Below are positions 1 to 7,847 of a DNA stretch of 64,000 nucleotides, in pieces; the first letter of the stretch is position 1, and each line of letters begins with the position of its first letter. This stretch comes from Psychrobacillus sp042885655 (GTDB lineage: Bacteria; Bacillota; Bacilli; Bacillales_A; Planococcaceae). The notes beneath the pieces are model-generated. The model worked only from the letters and a program-made list of their open reading frames with translations, did no database searches and was not told where the DNA came from. Position numbers and translations under genes: made by a program. The stretch lies in NCBI RefSeq assembly GCF_042885655.1, contig NZ_JBHVRO010000008.1:1-64000 (forward strand), written 5' to 3'.

Positions 1-92
1 ACACCCGTTCCCATACCGAACACGGAAGTTAAGCTCTTCATCGCCGATGGTAGTTGGGGGTTTCCCCCTGTGAGAGTAGGACGTCGCTAGGC
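1..92 (+). rRNA. rrf: 5S ribosomal RNA, 3' part
   Basis: The first 92 bases match the Bacillales 5S rRNA from its conserved ACACCCGTTCCCATACCGAA segment to the 3' end. The 5' roughly 25 bases lie outside the window. A terminator follows within 10 bases, so this is the distal end of an rRNA operon read on the plus strand. The 3' end is placed by analogy with the B. subtilis 5S and could be off by one or two bases. Confidence 0.95.
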
Positions 93-100
93 ACTGTAAA

Positions 101-136
101 AAGTCGTTATCGAGTAATCGATGACGGCTTTTTTTT
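101..136 (+). terminator. Terminator of the rRNA operon
   Basis: GTCGTTATCGA pairs with TCGATGACGGC around a GTAA loop and is followed by a run of eight T. It lies directly after the 5S rRNA. Confidence 0.85.
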
Positions 137-450
137 ATGTATAAATTTTTAAATCATCTTGAACAGAGATCAAATGGTTACCAATTGGATTACTTACTTA
201 CTTAGTAAGTTAGGTTTAATTTTGTGGATATAAAAGTACTTGGCTTGATACGACATTACCCGGGAAATAATTACATATACCGACATTAAGAGATAAAGAA
301 GCAAATAATTTAAAATTAGGTTTTGGCGTATAACTTATTCTTATAAATTAATTTCTAGTCACTTTTAATTAGCAAAATGAAATTGTCTACATTCTAGTTC
401 AATTTACTATCTTAATATGTATGGTTATTATGCAGAAAAGGGGTGACGTT
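137..450. other. AT-rich intergenic region, no gene seen
   Basis: About 310 bases between the rRNA terminator and the NERD gene. I see no open frame with a ribosome binding site and no RNA gene. It presumably holds the promoter of the following gene. The 8-mer CGACATTA occurs twice, 30 bases apart (251 and 281), without further repeat structure. Confidence 0.4.
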
Positions 451-1449
451 TTGATTATCAAGAGGAGTTCAGCCAATTATGTAGGATTGCATATGCTCTA
501 TCATCGCTTACCAAACGAGCATTCAATGAAGACAGTGATTAATTCCAAGATGTTATCAACAAAAGCTGGAATTATTGGAGAAACAGTTGTAGAAGCTATA
601 TTTGAAAAATACCAATTTCCCTTTAACTACAGAGTATTACATGATGTGAGTTTAATCTCAAATGGAAAGTTTCAGTTAGATACTTTGTTTATAAGTCCCT
701 ATTGTGCAGTGATTTTAGAGTGTAAGAATATTGTGGGAGAGTTGAGTTTTGAAAATGATCCTCCCTGTTTAACGCGAAAATTACAGAATAGTCAGGAAGA
801 TACATTTGAGAGTCCTGAAGTGCAAGTAGATCGCAATATGTATTTATTGCAAGAATGGTTAAAAGAAAGAGGAATACGTATACCTGTTAGAGGAGTTATA
901 GTATTTAGTAGTACTAAATCTAAAATAGTTAAACCTCCAAATCATACAGAAGTTATTTACGCATCGAGTATTCCTGTTTTACTAAGGAACTTAAAAACAC
1001 ATAAAGATTATTTATCTGTTGCTCAAATGGACTATTTGGCTGAGCAAATTGTACAGGACAATCAAACATATTTTCCATATCCAATGTGCCCAAAATGGGG
1101 AATAGATCCAACTGATTTGATCACTGGGGTTCAGTGTGGGAATTGTAGTAGATATGGAATGATACGTATTAAGAGAACTTGGTTATGTCCGGGGTGTAGT
1201 TATAAAGATTTAGATGCACATATTAATTCTGTTAAAGAGTGGTTTATGCTCATTGGTGACCAATTATCAAATAGTGAATGCCGCAGATTTTTGCATATTC
1301 AACAGCATCAAACTGTCACAAGAATATTACAGAGTATGGGGTTAACCATTGTGGGAGAAGGGAAAGCAACTAAATATAAAATGAGTGAAAAAATGCTATC
1401 CGGTCATAAAAATTTCTATATGGACAGAAAAGAGATTATCCGGTCATAA
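451..1449 (+). CDS. NERD domain protein with C-terminal zinc ribbon
   Basis: NERD (nuclease-related) domain protein, about 332 aa. The stretch QLDTLFISPY...AVILECKN resembles the D-x(n)-ExK signature of PD-(D/E)XK nuclease-like folds. A C-terminal C-x2-C ... C-x2-C pair (QCGNC and LCPGC) suggests a zinc ribbon. The TTG at 451 is preferred because AAAGGGGTGA lies a few bases upstream; the frame is open to an ATG at 421 that has no clear binding site. Members of this family are found in many Firmicutes with poorly known roles, perhaps in DNA processing. The last 18 or so codons are encoded by a 20-bp-period repeat array, so the native C-terminus was probably replaced by read-through. The gene is monocistronic. 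Confidence 0.8.
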   Translation: MIIKRSSANYVGLHMLYHRLPNEHSMKTVINSKMLSTKAGIIGETVVEAIFEKYQFPFNYRVLHDVSLISNGKFQLDTLFISPYCAVILECKNIVGELSFENDPPCLTRKLQNSQEDTFESPEVQVDRNMYLLQEWLKERGIRIPVRGVIVFSSTKSKIVKPPNHTEVIYASSIPVLLRNLKTHKDYLSVAQMDYLAEQIVQDNQTYFPYPMCPKWGIDPTDLITGVQCGNCSRYGMIRIKRTWLCPGCSYKDLDAHINSVKEWFMLIGDQLSNSECRRFLHIQQHQTVTRILQSMGLTIVGEGKATKYKMSEKMLSGHKNFYMDRKEIIRS

Positions 1450-1507
1450 ATCTATTTATCCGGTCACATTTTTTTCTATCCGGTCAGAAAACCAATCTAT
1501 CCGGACA
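1397..1507. repeat. 20-bp-period TATCCGGTCA array, copy 1
   Basis: Variants of TATCCGGTCA start at 1397, 1417 (degenerate), 1437, 1457, 1477 and 1498, giving spacings of 20, 20, 20, 20 and 21. The first three units lie inside the 3' end of the NERD gene. The same array recurs at 1631-1741. Confidence 0.9.
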
Positions 1508-1542
1508 CAAATGCAAAATGGCCACTCTAAGGAGGGGCTACT

Positions 1543-1595
1543 TGTGTCTTTAAAGCAAGCCATCCATGTTTCGGTGTTACTCGTCTGTGCTCACC
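1543..1595 (-). pseudogene. Relic of a VOC gene 3' end
   Basis: Reverse translation gives NTETWMACFKDT, matching DTETWMSFFNDT in the intact VOC protein encoded at 1779-2132. The nucleotide match runs about 1543-1595 against 1815-1866. It sits after a copy of the 20-bp array exactly as the live gene does, so it is the decayed second half of a tandem duplication. A stretch of about 30 bases corresponding to the end of the gene is missing. Confidence 0.7.
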
Positions 1596-1630
1596 TAATT
1601 GTAGGTGAAGGAAGTAACTAAAAAAAATGC

Positions 1631-1741
1631 TATCCGGTCATAAAAATTTCTATATGGACAGAAAAGAGATTATCCGGACATAAAATTATTTATCCGGTCA
1701 CATTTTTTTCTATCCGGTCAGAAAACCAATCTATCCGGACA
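1631..1741. repeat. 20-bp-period TATCCGGTCA array, copy 2
   Basis: Variants start at 1631, 1651, 1671, 1691, 1711 and 1732, again with spacings of 20, 20, 20, 20 and 21. The block is nearly identical to 1397-1507, offset by 234 bases, and lies between the VOC relic and the terminator of the intact VOC gene. Confidence 0.9.
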
Positions 1742-1751
1742 TAAATGCAAA

Positions 1752-1774
1752 AAACCCCTCCAGAGAGGGGCTAC
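1752..1774 (-). terminator. Hairpin after the VOC gene
   Basis: CCCCTC and GAGGGG form a short hairpin (AAACCCCTCCAGAGAGGGGCT) just downstream of the stop of the minus-strand VOC gene. On the minus strand it is followed by TTTTTTGCAT, giving a usable T tract. Confidence 0.7.
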
Positions 1775-1778
1775 TGCA

Positions 1779-2132
1779 TCATATTTCACTCATTAATGCA
1801 TGAGTGTTGCCTTCTGTGTCATTGAAGAAAGACATCCAAGTTTCGGTGTCACCCATCTTTGCAACCATATGTGGTTCGTCAATGAATACTGCGCCTGATT
1901 CTTTCATTCGTCCAACCTCTTTATGCAAATCATCCACTTTAAAATATAACACAGAGCTTTTGTGGTCGAATTCTGCTGTTTCAGGTCTACTTAATAATAA
2001 TCTTGTATCTTCACATTGAAAGAATGCTAAACCATCCATTTCAAATAATAAAGGTAATCCGATTACATCTTTATAGAACACTACAGCTCGTTTTACATTT
2101 TCTACATTTACTGCAACTTGACCTAATTTCAT
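1779..2132 (-). CDS. VOC family (glyoxalase/bleomycin-resistance fold) protein
   Basis: Small protein of about 117 aa with the vicinal oxygen chelate fold: MKLGQVAVNVENV opens the first beta-alpha-beta unit and DTEGNTHALM closes the last strand with the typical metal-ligand-like position. Such proteins include glyoxalases, dioxygenases and drug-binding proteins, and the substrate cannot be told from sequence. The start is set at 2132 because GGAGG lies 9 bases upstream; an ATG five codons earlier overlaps that site. The 3' end has a decayed duplicate at 1543-1595. Confidence 0.8.
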   Translation of the reverse strand: MKLGQVAVNVENVKRAVVFYKDVIGLPLLFEMDGLAFFQCEDTRLLLSRPETAEFDHKSSVLYFKVDDLHKEVGRMKESGAVFIDEPHMVAKMGDTETWMSFFNDTEGNTHALMSEI

Positions 2133-2229
2133 AATAATAACCTCCATCTCTCTTATATTTAATTCTATATTCTTGTTCAGAATCCTCTCTAGTACAACAA
2201 TAAATTCATTATCAATTGGTTTTAATTGT

Positions 2230-2280
2230 TAGACATTTCCACATATTTATTATATACTACATTACAACACTAATGTACTA
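2230..2280 (+). promoter_or_regulatory. Promoter and inverted-repeat operator of the GntR/ABC operon
   Basis: TAGACA (2230) and TATACT (2253) are 17 bases apart, a good sigma-A promoter. TACATTA (2258-2264) and TAATGTA (2271-2277) form a perfect 7-bp inverted repeat with a 6-base gap over the -10 and start point. This is a likely operator for the GntR-family repressor encoded next. Confidence 0.6.
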
Positions 2281-2297
2281 ACTTGTATGAAAGAGAG

Positions 2298-2681
2298 ATG
2301 AAGAAATTGAATCTAAATGCAGATAGTACGAAGCCTATCTATATCCAAATTTCCGAATGGATTGAGAATGAAATAATTGCTGATCGATTTCTAGACGATG
2401 AGAAAGTGCATTCCCAATATCAATTAGCGGATCTTTTTAATATTAATCCAGCTACAGCAGCTAAAGGCTTGACGATACTCTTGGAAGAGCAAATTCTGTA
2501 TAAAAAAAGAGGTCTAGGAATGTTTGTTAAAACCAATGCGAAAACAAGAATCTTGCAAAAGAGACGGACAGAGACGTTAACACATATGGTTAAGGAGCTT
2601 GTATTGGAAGCGAGTAGGCTTTCTGTAACAGAAGAAGAACTCATAGATCTAATAAAAAATGTGGGGAGGAAAGAAAAGTGA
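2298..2681 (+). CDS. GntR-family transcriptional regulator, YtrA type
   Basis: About 127 aa. The N-terminal winged helix is typical (STKPIYIQISEWIENEI, then QLADLFNINPATAAKGL as the recognition helix) followed by a short helical tail, as in the YtrA subfamily that lacks a large effector domain. These repressors usually sit first in operons with ABC exporters and respond to envelope stress or peptide antibiotics. The ATG at 2298 is chosen, although its GAAAGAGAG is very close; TTG at 2283 or 2307 are alternatives. The stop overlaps the GTG of the ATPase gene. An inverted-repeat operator candidate lies at 2255-2280, suggesting autoregulation. Confidence 0.85.
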   Translation: MKKLNLNADSTKPIYIQISEWIENEIIADRFLDDEKVHSQYQLADLFNINPATAAKGLTILLEEQILYKKRGLGMFVKTNAKTRILQKRRTETLTHMVKELVLEASRLSVTEEELIDLIKNVGRKEK

Positions 2682-3565
2682 CAGTTATTGAATGTCAAAA
2701 TCTCAAAAAACGTTATAAGCGAATGAATGCACTTGAAAATATATCATTTCAATTAAAAGATCATAAAATTACTGGGTTGATAGGACGTAATGGTGCTGGA
2801 AAAACCACTTTACTAAAAATATTAGCAGGTTTTATCAAAGAAAGTTCAGGTGAGGTTAAAGTATTCACTAGCAATCCATTCAATAATTTGTGTGTATCTG
2901 CGAACAGTATTTTAGTAGACGACCAAATGAGCTTTCCAGATTCATTAACACTAGCTGAAATATTAGAAGTTGCACCTAAATTTTATAAAAGATGGAATGC
3001 GGATCTAGCTTCTAATTTATTTCACTATTTTAGGTTGAATCCAAAACAACAGCATTCTAAATTATCGAAAGGTACTATGGCTACGTTTAATATGATTTTT
3101 GGATTAGCAACACGATGTGAGCTAACGATGTTTGATGAACCGACTAATGGAATGGATGAAGCAGTACGAACAGATTTTTACAGAGCAATACTAAAAGAAT
3201 ATATAGCGTACCCTCGTTCTATTATAATTTCTAGCCACCATTTATCGGAAATGGAGCATTTGCTAGAAGATATTTTACTCATGCATAAAGGGAAGGTTGT
3301 ATTTCATAAATCTCTAGATGAAGTGAAAGAATACGCTGTTGCTATTCAAGGGCCAACTGATTTAGTAGTGAAGCTGACCGAGCAAATGGAAGTTCTTCAT
3401 ACGAAGTATTTGGATGGTCATCTTCATTATGTTGTTGTTAGAAATGAGAAGCCGCCTGAAAAAGTACGTGTGGATAGTATAACTATCCAACCAGTATCAG
3501 CGAGCGATGTTTGTATGTATGTTACGAGCGAAACGAAAGGAGGAATCGATGATGTTTTTAAGTAA
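2678..3565 (+). CDS. ABC transporter ATP-binding protein, YtrB type
   Basis: ATPase of 295 aa with a Walker A (GRNGAGKTT, about residues 40-48), a divergent signature LSKGTM in place of LSGGQ, Walker B LTMFDEP and switch His in SSHH. The start is a GTG preceded by GGGGAGGA and overlaps the stop of the regulator gene. The altered signature motif is common in YtrB/EcsA-like exporters. It should energise the membrane protein encoded next, with which it overlaps by about 17 bases. The substrate is unknown; antibiotic or lipid export is a family-based guess. Confidence 0.9.
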   Translation: MTVIECQNLKKRYKRMNALENISFQLKDHKITGLIGRNGAGKTTLLKILAGFIKESSGEVKVFTSNPFNNLCVSANSILVDDQMSFPDSLTLAEILEVAPKFYKRWNADLASNLFHYFRLNPKQQHSKLSKGTMATFNMIFGLATRCELTMFDEPTNGMDEAVRTDFYRAILKEYIAYPRSIIISSHHLSEMEHLLEDILLMHKGKVVFHKSLDEVKEYAVAIQGPTDLVVKLTEQMEVLHTKYLDGHLHYVVVRNEKPPEKVRVDSITIQPVSASDVCMYVTSETKGGIDDVFK

Positions 3566-4274
3566 TAGTACACTAGGAGATGTGATTAAAGCTCAAGTGA
3601 GTTTTAAGATGAAAGCATACACAGGTGCCGTTGTATCACTTATTTTGATACAACTTGTGGGGCTCTTCTTTTCAATGAATGGAAGTAGTTCGATGGGAAG
3701 TAGTATTAATAATACGAGTATCCAAGTAACTTTGCTTTCAAATGATATTGTTTTTGCTTTTGTTGCGGTATGGGCACTTTTTGTTGGATATTTAATTACC
3801 ACAAAAGCATATCGATACGATGATTTTTCCTTTGTAGCAACTCGGTTGAGCAGTAATTTAGCAAACATCATTATTATTTGCTTGATGAGTATTTTTGCTG
3901 CAATAACGACCTTTTTAAGCAACTATTTATTACGAGTTATTCTTCTGCTTTTGAACAAAGTCGATTATATGAAAAGTCCAGGTATTTTCGATGATCCTCT
4001 TCAATCCATTCAAAATATTATAGTGATCATGCTCCTAATTTTAACTATCGCAGCGGGAGGTTACTTAGGGGGAATGCTTGTTCAGATTAGTAAAGTGTTT
4101 ATCTTCTTTATACCTATTTTCTTATTAGCAATACCGATTACAAGGTTTGGTCAAACGGTTATTCAATACATCTTTGTAAATAATTTATTTTTGATTGTTA
4201 AATTAATTTGTATACCATTTATTTTCTTTGCTCTTGCTATAGTATGTTCTAATCGATTGGGGGTTAGAAAATGA
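3549..4274 (+). CDS. ABC transporter permease
   Basis: About 241 aa and strongly hydrophobic, with roughly six membrane segments (for example VVSLILIQLVGLFFS and IIVIMLLILTIAAGGYLGG). AAAGGAGG lies just upstream of two adjacent in-frame ATG codons at 3549 and 3552, so either may be used. The upstream part of the frame from 3507 lies inside the ATPase gene and is not likely translated. It overlaps the genes on both sides, so it is translationally coupled in the GntR-ABC operon and forms the channel for the ATPase. Confidence 0.85.
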   Translation: MMFLSNSTLGDVIKAQVSFKMKAYTGAVVSLILIQLVGLFFSMNGSSSMGSSINNTSIQVTLLSNDIVFAFVAVWALFVGYLITTKAYRYDDFSFVATRLSSNLANIIIICLMSIFAAITTFLSNYLLRVILLLLNKVDYMKSPGIFDDPLQSIQNIIVIMLLILTIAAGGYLGGMLVQISKVFIFFIPIFLLAIPITRFGQTVIQYIFVNNLFLIVKLICIPFIFFALAIVCSNRLGVRK

Positions 4275-4969
4275 GTACTTTTGTGATTTTATTAATTTCT
4301 ATTATTATTGTACTAGTCATCAATATGCTAATCCTCAAAGGAGTAAGGGGTGGCTTAAAGCATATCGCTTGGAATAAAAAAGGTAGTAAATGGATTATTA
4401 TTACTTATGTTAGCATTCTTTTATTAGCAGTAGTAGTTTATGAGTTTATTCCGTTTAATGGTGATGAAGTGATTACTCAAAAAGAGTTTCAAAAGCTTGA
4501 AAATGAAAATCTAACATTTAATCAAGCATTTAGAAACAATGAAGTAAACAAATTAGATTCGAAGTTTTTAGAAGAGGAAATATCCCAGGAATTAAGTGGG
4601 GATACACTTCATATAGTTTCTCCAAGTTCTGATCATCCAACAGCAAAAGTATATGTAGATTGGACAGATTCAAAAAAGCAGCTAGTTGAAGGGAAAGTGT
4701 ATCGTACGAATTTAACTATGTATGGGATTGACTTTAAAGAGAAAATACAATTATCCAAAATAGAATTGGAAGGAGATAAACTCATTATTCAAGAGCCAGC
4801 TGAAAAAGAACTTAGATTTTATAGATTTTCGAATCAATTAGCGGTTCTTTCAATAGATGGCCTTTTTCAGAGGTATGAATACGGGAGAGCGTCTGGCGAT
4901 ACTTATATTTATTTGAAAGTACCTAAGCATATCAACGTAGTGGATGAAATGGGATTCCAGATATACTAA
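4271..4969 (+). CDS. Membrane-anchored protein of unknown function in the ABC operon
   Basis: 232 aa, not recognised as a named family. Two N-terminal membrane segments (about residues 3-23 and 40-60) are followed by a charged, mostly beta-predicted domain of about 170 residues that would face outward. The ATG overlaps the permease stop (ATGA), and a terminator begins six bases after its stop, so it closes the GntR-ABC operon. A role as an accessory or sensor for the transporter is an inference from position only. Confidence 0.75.
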   Translation: MSTFVILLISIIIVLVINMLILKGVRGGLKHIAWNKKGSKWIIITYVSILLLAVVVYEFIPFNGDEVITQKEFQKLENENLTFNQAFRNNEVNKLDSKFLEEEISQELSGDTLHIVSPSSDHPTAKVYVDWTDSKKQLVEGKVYRTNLTMYGIDFKEKIQLSKIELEGDKLIIQEPAEKELRFYRFSNQLAVLSIDGLFQRYEYGRASGDTYIYLKVPKHINVVDEMGFQIY

Positions 4970-4974
4970 GAAAA

Positions 4975-4998
4975 AAGTGCCTTCCTAAGAAGGCACTT
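4975..4998. terminator. Bidirectional terminator between convergent genes
   Basis: AAGTGCCTTC and GAAGGCACTT pair perfectly around CTAA. It ends the plus-strand ABC operon, and the last base of the stem is also part of the stop codon of the minus-strand monooxygenase. On the minus strand the stem is followed by TTTTTTC. Confidence 0.85.
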
Positions 4999-6140
4999 TA
5001 CTTCATTTTCACATCAAACAAAAATTTCAGTCTTCGCAAAAGTAGCTTGGAAGGGATGAATGGGAATAAAAAATCGCGAGTATTAGCGAGTGCGTGAGAA
5101 TGCAGTTGTGCTACTGCTCCAATTTGCCGAGATAACTTAATCACTTTTGCAGTGCGTGCTACTCGCTTTTCCTCGTAAAAGGCTAATGCTTGTCCCAGGC
5201 ATTCAAATTGTTTGAAGCCATTTCCAAGGACAATGGCATCTTCAATTGCTTGCCCGGCTCCTTGTCCCATATTTGGTGTAGTTGCATGGGCTGCATCTCC
5301 AAGTAAAACAACTCTTCCATAAACAAATTGTCGAAGGGCTTTGATATCCGAAATATCATGGTGTAGAATATGGTCAACTTGTGTATCGCTAATTATTTCT
5401 GGAACGACTTTAGGGAAATGTGTAAATAGATTGGCGATTTCGTGTTGTTCGAGAGTTTGATAAAGAGGGTCTTTTTCTCTTGCGTTGATACAAGCAAACC
5501 AATAAACTTTTCCATTTTTCATCGGTGCCATTCCGAAACGACCGGCGGGAGACCATAACTCTGTCGATGTAAACTCATCAACTCGCCCTTTATTTTCCGT
5601 GATTCCTCGCCAGCATGTATATCCAGCGTAGCGTGGTTCTGAGTCTGGTATTAGTTTTTTTCGTATAGTGGAGTGAATTCCATCGGCAGCGATAAGCAAG
5701 TCAGAAGTCACTTCGGTTCCATCTTCAAAATAAGCAGTTACTCGTTCTTCATTTTGATCGACATATACACATTTTTTATTGTACTGAATTGTATTTGGTT
5801 CTAAGACATCTAGAAAAGTGCGATGTAAATCTGCTCGATGAATTGTAATATTTTCTTGACCAAATTGTTCTTTTAAAACACTGAAATTGATAGTATTTAA
5901 CGTTTCACCTTTTGCGTTTAGGAAAACTTGAGTATGTAGGACATTACCATTTGCAAAGACTTTTTCACCAACACCAATTTCTATTAAAGCTTGCATTGCG
6001 TTCGACCCAATTCCAATACCTGCACCGACCGGTTGAAAGAAGGAGGATGACTCGTATACTTGTACGGAGAATCCTTGTTTTTGCAAAGTAACCGCGGCGC
6101 AAAGACCACCAATTCCCCCTCCAATAATAGTAATTTCCAT
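4998..6140 (-). CDS. FAD-dependent monooxygenase (salicylate hydroxylase/UbiH-like)
   Basis: 380 aa, the usual size for a group A flavoprotein hydroxylase. It shows the N-terminal dinucleotide-binding GGGIGG motif, the DG motif (IAADGIHS) near residue 155 and the GD motif (VVLLGDAAHATTPNMGQG) near residue 280 that binds the FAD ribose. These enzymes hydroxylate aromatic or other ring compounds with NAD(P)H and O2. The aromatic substrate cannot be assigned because no catabolic partners lie nearby. The start has GGAGGTG upstream. It is transcribed divergently from the acetyltransferase gene at 6228. Confidence 0.88.
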   Translation of the reverse strand: MEITIIGGGIGGLCAAVTLQKQGFSVQVYESSSFFQPVGAGIGIGSNAMQALIEIGVGEKVFANGNVLHTQVFLNAKGETLNTINFSVLKEQFGQENITIHRADLHRTFLDVLEPNTIQYNKKCVYVDQNEERVTAYFEDGTEVTSDLLIAADGIHSTIRKKLIPDSEPRYAGYTCWRGITENKGRVDEFTSTELWSPAGRFGMAPMKNGKVYWFACINAREKDPLYQTLEQHEIANLFTHFPKVVPEIISDTQVDHILHHDISDIKALRQFVYGRVVLLGDAAHATTPNMGQGAGQAIEDAIVLGNGFKQFECLGQALAFYEEKRVARTAKVIKLSRQIGAVAQLHSHALANTRDFLFPFIPSKLLLRRLKFLFDVKMK

Positions 6141-6227
6141 TGTACCAACACCTCCAATAAAAGTTTAGCAAACTCTCGTAGAAATTTTTATGTTATGCTA
6201 ATAAAAAATAGAAAAAGGGGAGTATTT

Positions 6228-6698
6228 ATGATTACCCTTGCACCATATGAAATGAAATATCAAGCGGCTTTAGAGAATTATCCACTTTCAGAGGAGCACT
6301 TATCCTTCACAGCACATCCACTTGAACTATTGGATCGTAGTGAAAACACGTCTACTTATTCACCAATTGTTATATTAGAAAATGGAATTGTTGTTGGCTT
6401 TTTCGTGCTCGATTCGGGCGAAGATAAATTCAATTACACGGATAAACAAGAGAGCATTTTACTGAGAGGTTATTCTGTTCACCCGTCTTATCAAGGGAAT
6501 GGAATTGCAAAAAAATCGATGGGTCTACTACGTGAATATTCAAACGAAAATTTTCCTCATGTCAGCCAGATTGTACTCGGTGTTAACGAAGCTAATAAGG
6601 CAGCGCAATCAGTTTATCTGAGGGCAGGATTTATCGATGAAGGTAAGCGGTTCAATGGAAGATCAGGTGTGCAAATCGCGATGTGCTTGAAGTTATAG
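6228..6698 (+). CDS. GNAT-family N-acetyltransferase
   Basis: 156 aa, a single GNAT domain. The acetyl-CoA-binding motif A is clear (LRGYSVHPSYQGNGIAKKSM, around residues 85-104) and the end shows NKAAQSVYLRAGF, typical of motif B. The ATG at 6228 has AAAAGGGGAG upstream; the open frame extends further 5' but that part overlaps the divergent promoter region and the monooxygenase gene. Substrate unknown. Confidence 0.85.
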   Translation: MITLAPYEMKYQAALENYPLSEEHLSFTAHPLELLDRSENTSTYSPIVILENGIVVGFFVLDSGEDKFNYTDKQESILLRGYSVHPSYQGNGIAKKSMGLLREYSNENFPHVSQIVLGVNEANKAAQSVYLRAGFIDEGKRFNGRSGVQIAMCLKL

Positions 6699-6702
6699 CA
6701 AG

Positions 6703-7686
6703 TCACTCTTTCAAGCGATAAAGTACATCATCACCGTTATTAGGTGATCCTCGTCCATCTGTGTTATTCGTAACGAAGTAGATGTATTCTCCGTCAGAGA
6801 ATACATCGCGTACACGTCCAAACCCAGTAATGGAACGCTCTACATCTCCAGTTGATACATTCATTACTTTGACCGCTTCACCACGAAGGGAAGCCACATA
6901 TAACTTTCCCTTGTGAAATGTAATACCTGATGGAGCCCATGTATCTCTATAACCGGAAGTAATAATAGGTGATTCCAATCCATCTTTTGTTTCAGTCCCT
7001 TGGATAATTGGGTAGCCATAGTTTTTACCTTGTTCTATTCGATTAATTTCATCATTTGCAGATTGTCCATGTTCAGCTTCGTAAAGTGTTCCATCCTCAT
7101 CCCAAGCGAGTCCTTGTGGATTACGATGACCAGTAGTATAGATTTCGAATGTTCTATCTTTCTTCATTCGTAATATCTTCCCGTTGAGCAATTTTGCATC
7201 TTGTGCATTAGAGGGATTTCCTGCATCACCAATGGTGACATATAAGTATCCATCCGGTCCAATTTTTAGCCTGCCCCCGTGATGAATATTACCTGTAGGT
7301 ATACTATCTAGATGAATAGCAATTTCCTTCCAAATATCGTTTTCTTGTCTAATTGTTACTACTCGATTGAAAGAATCTCCGTTCTGATCGTATGTGTAGT
7401 AAGCGAATGCCTCACGTGATTCTCCAAAATCATTCTTCAATACAAAACCGAGTAGACCCGCTTCTGAAGCATCTGACAAATCATTAGAAAGCTTCACTTC
7501 TTTGTGCATAACCTTCCCACTATTTGTGACTTCCGCAATCGTTCCCACTCGTTCGGATATATAGAAAGTATTTTTATATTTATTTATGGACCATGGAGTA
7601 TCTAAATTTGGTGCAATTTTTTCAGTAGGTATTTTTTCATCTGAACACCCGATTAATACAAATGCAAAGAGTAATAATCTTTTCAA
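6703..7686 (-). CDS. Glucose/sorbosone dehydrogenase-like lipoprotein (PQQ-type beta-propeller)
   Basis: About 327 aa. TTG at 7686 is used, with GGAGGG 6 bases upstream, so the protein begins with a lipoprotein signal (LLLFAFVLIGC lipobox). The beta-propeller shows family hallmarks: HHGGRLKIGPDGYLYVTIGD, GHRNPQGLAWD and EHGQSANDEIN. Members are soluble or membrane-tethered aldose dehydrogenases using pyrroloquinoline quinone. Bacilli generally do not make PQQ, so activity would depend on external cofactor or differ. The gene converges on the acetyltransferase with only four bases between stops. Confidence 0.88.
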   Translation of the reverse strand: MKRLLLFAFVLIGCSDEKIPTEKIAPNLDTPWSINKYKNTFYISERVGTIAEVTNSGKVMHKEVKLSNDLSDASEAGLLGFVLKNDFGESREAFAYYTYDQNGDSFNRVVTIRQENDIWKEIAIHLDSIPTGNIHHGGRLKIGPDGYLYVTIGDAGNPSNAQDAKLLNGKILRMKKDRTFEIYTTGHRNPQGLAWDEDGTLYEAEHGQSANDEINRIEQGKNYGYPIIQGTETKDGLESPIITSGYRDTWAPSGITFHKGKLYVASLRGEAVKVMNVSTGDVERSITGFGRVRDVFSDGEYIYFVTNNTDGRGSPNNGDDVLYRLKE

Positions 7687-7847
7687 CTGAATCCCTCCTA
7701 TACTAGTACTTCCCGTTTCTTTGTTGTTTCTCCTTCTAGTGTTAATAAGTTTTTCAAATGTAAAACGATAAATACTATTGAATTTACTTATCATTAATTG
7801 AGAGTTATGCTAAATTACATCAGAAAGAATGGAAAGAAGGCTTTATT

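Noticed and set aside
251..288. CGACATTA repeated 30 bases apart
   Set aside because: Only two copies of an 8-mer in AT-rich DNA; no wider similarity and no periodic continuation.
1385..1621. Open frame of 78 codons over the 20-bp array and the VOC relic
   Set aside because: It is translated repeat sequence without a ribosome binding site, overlaps the NERD gene end and matches no family.
1397..1741. Possible CRISPR array
   Set aside because: Repeat units are about 10 bases with 10-base fillers, degenerate, and no cas genes are present.
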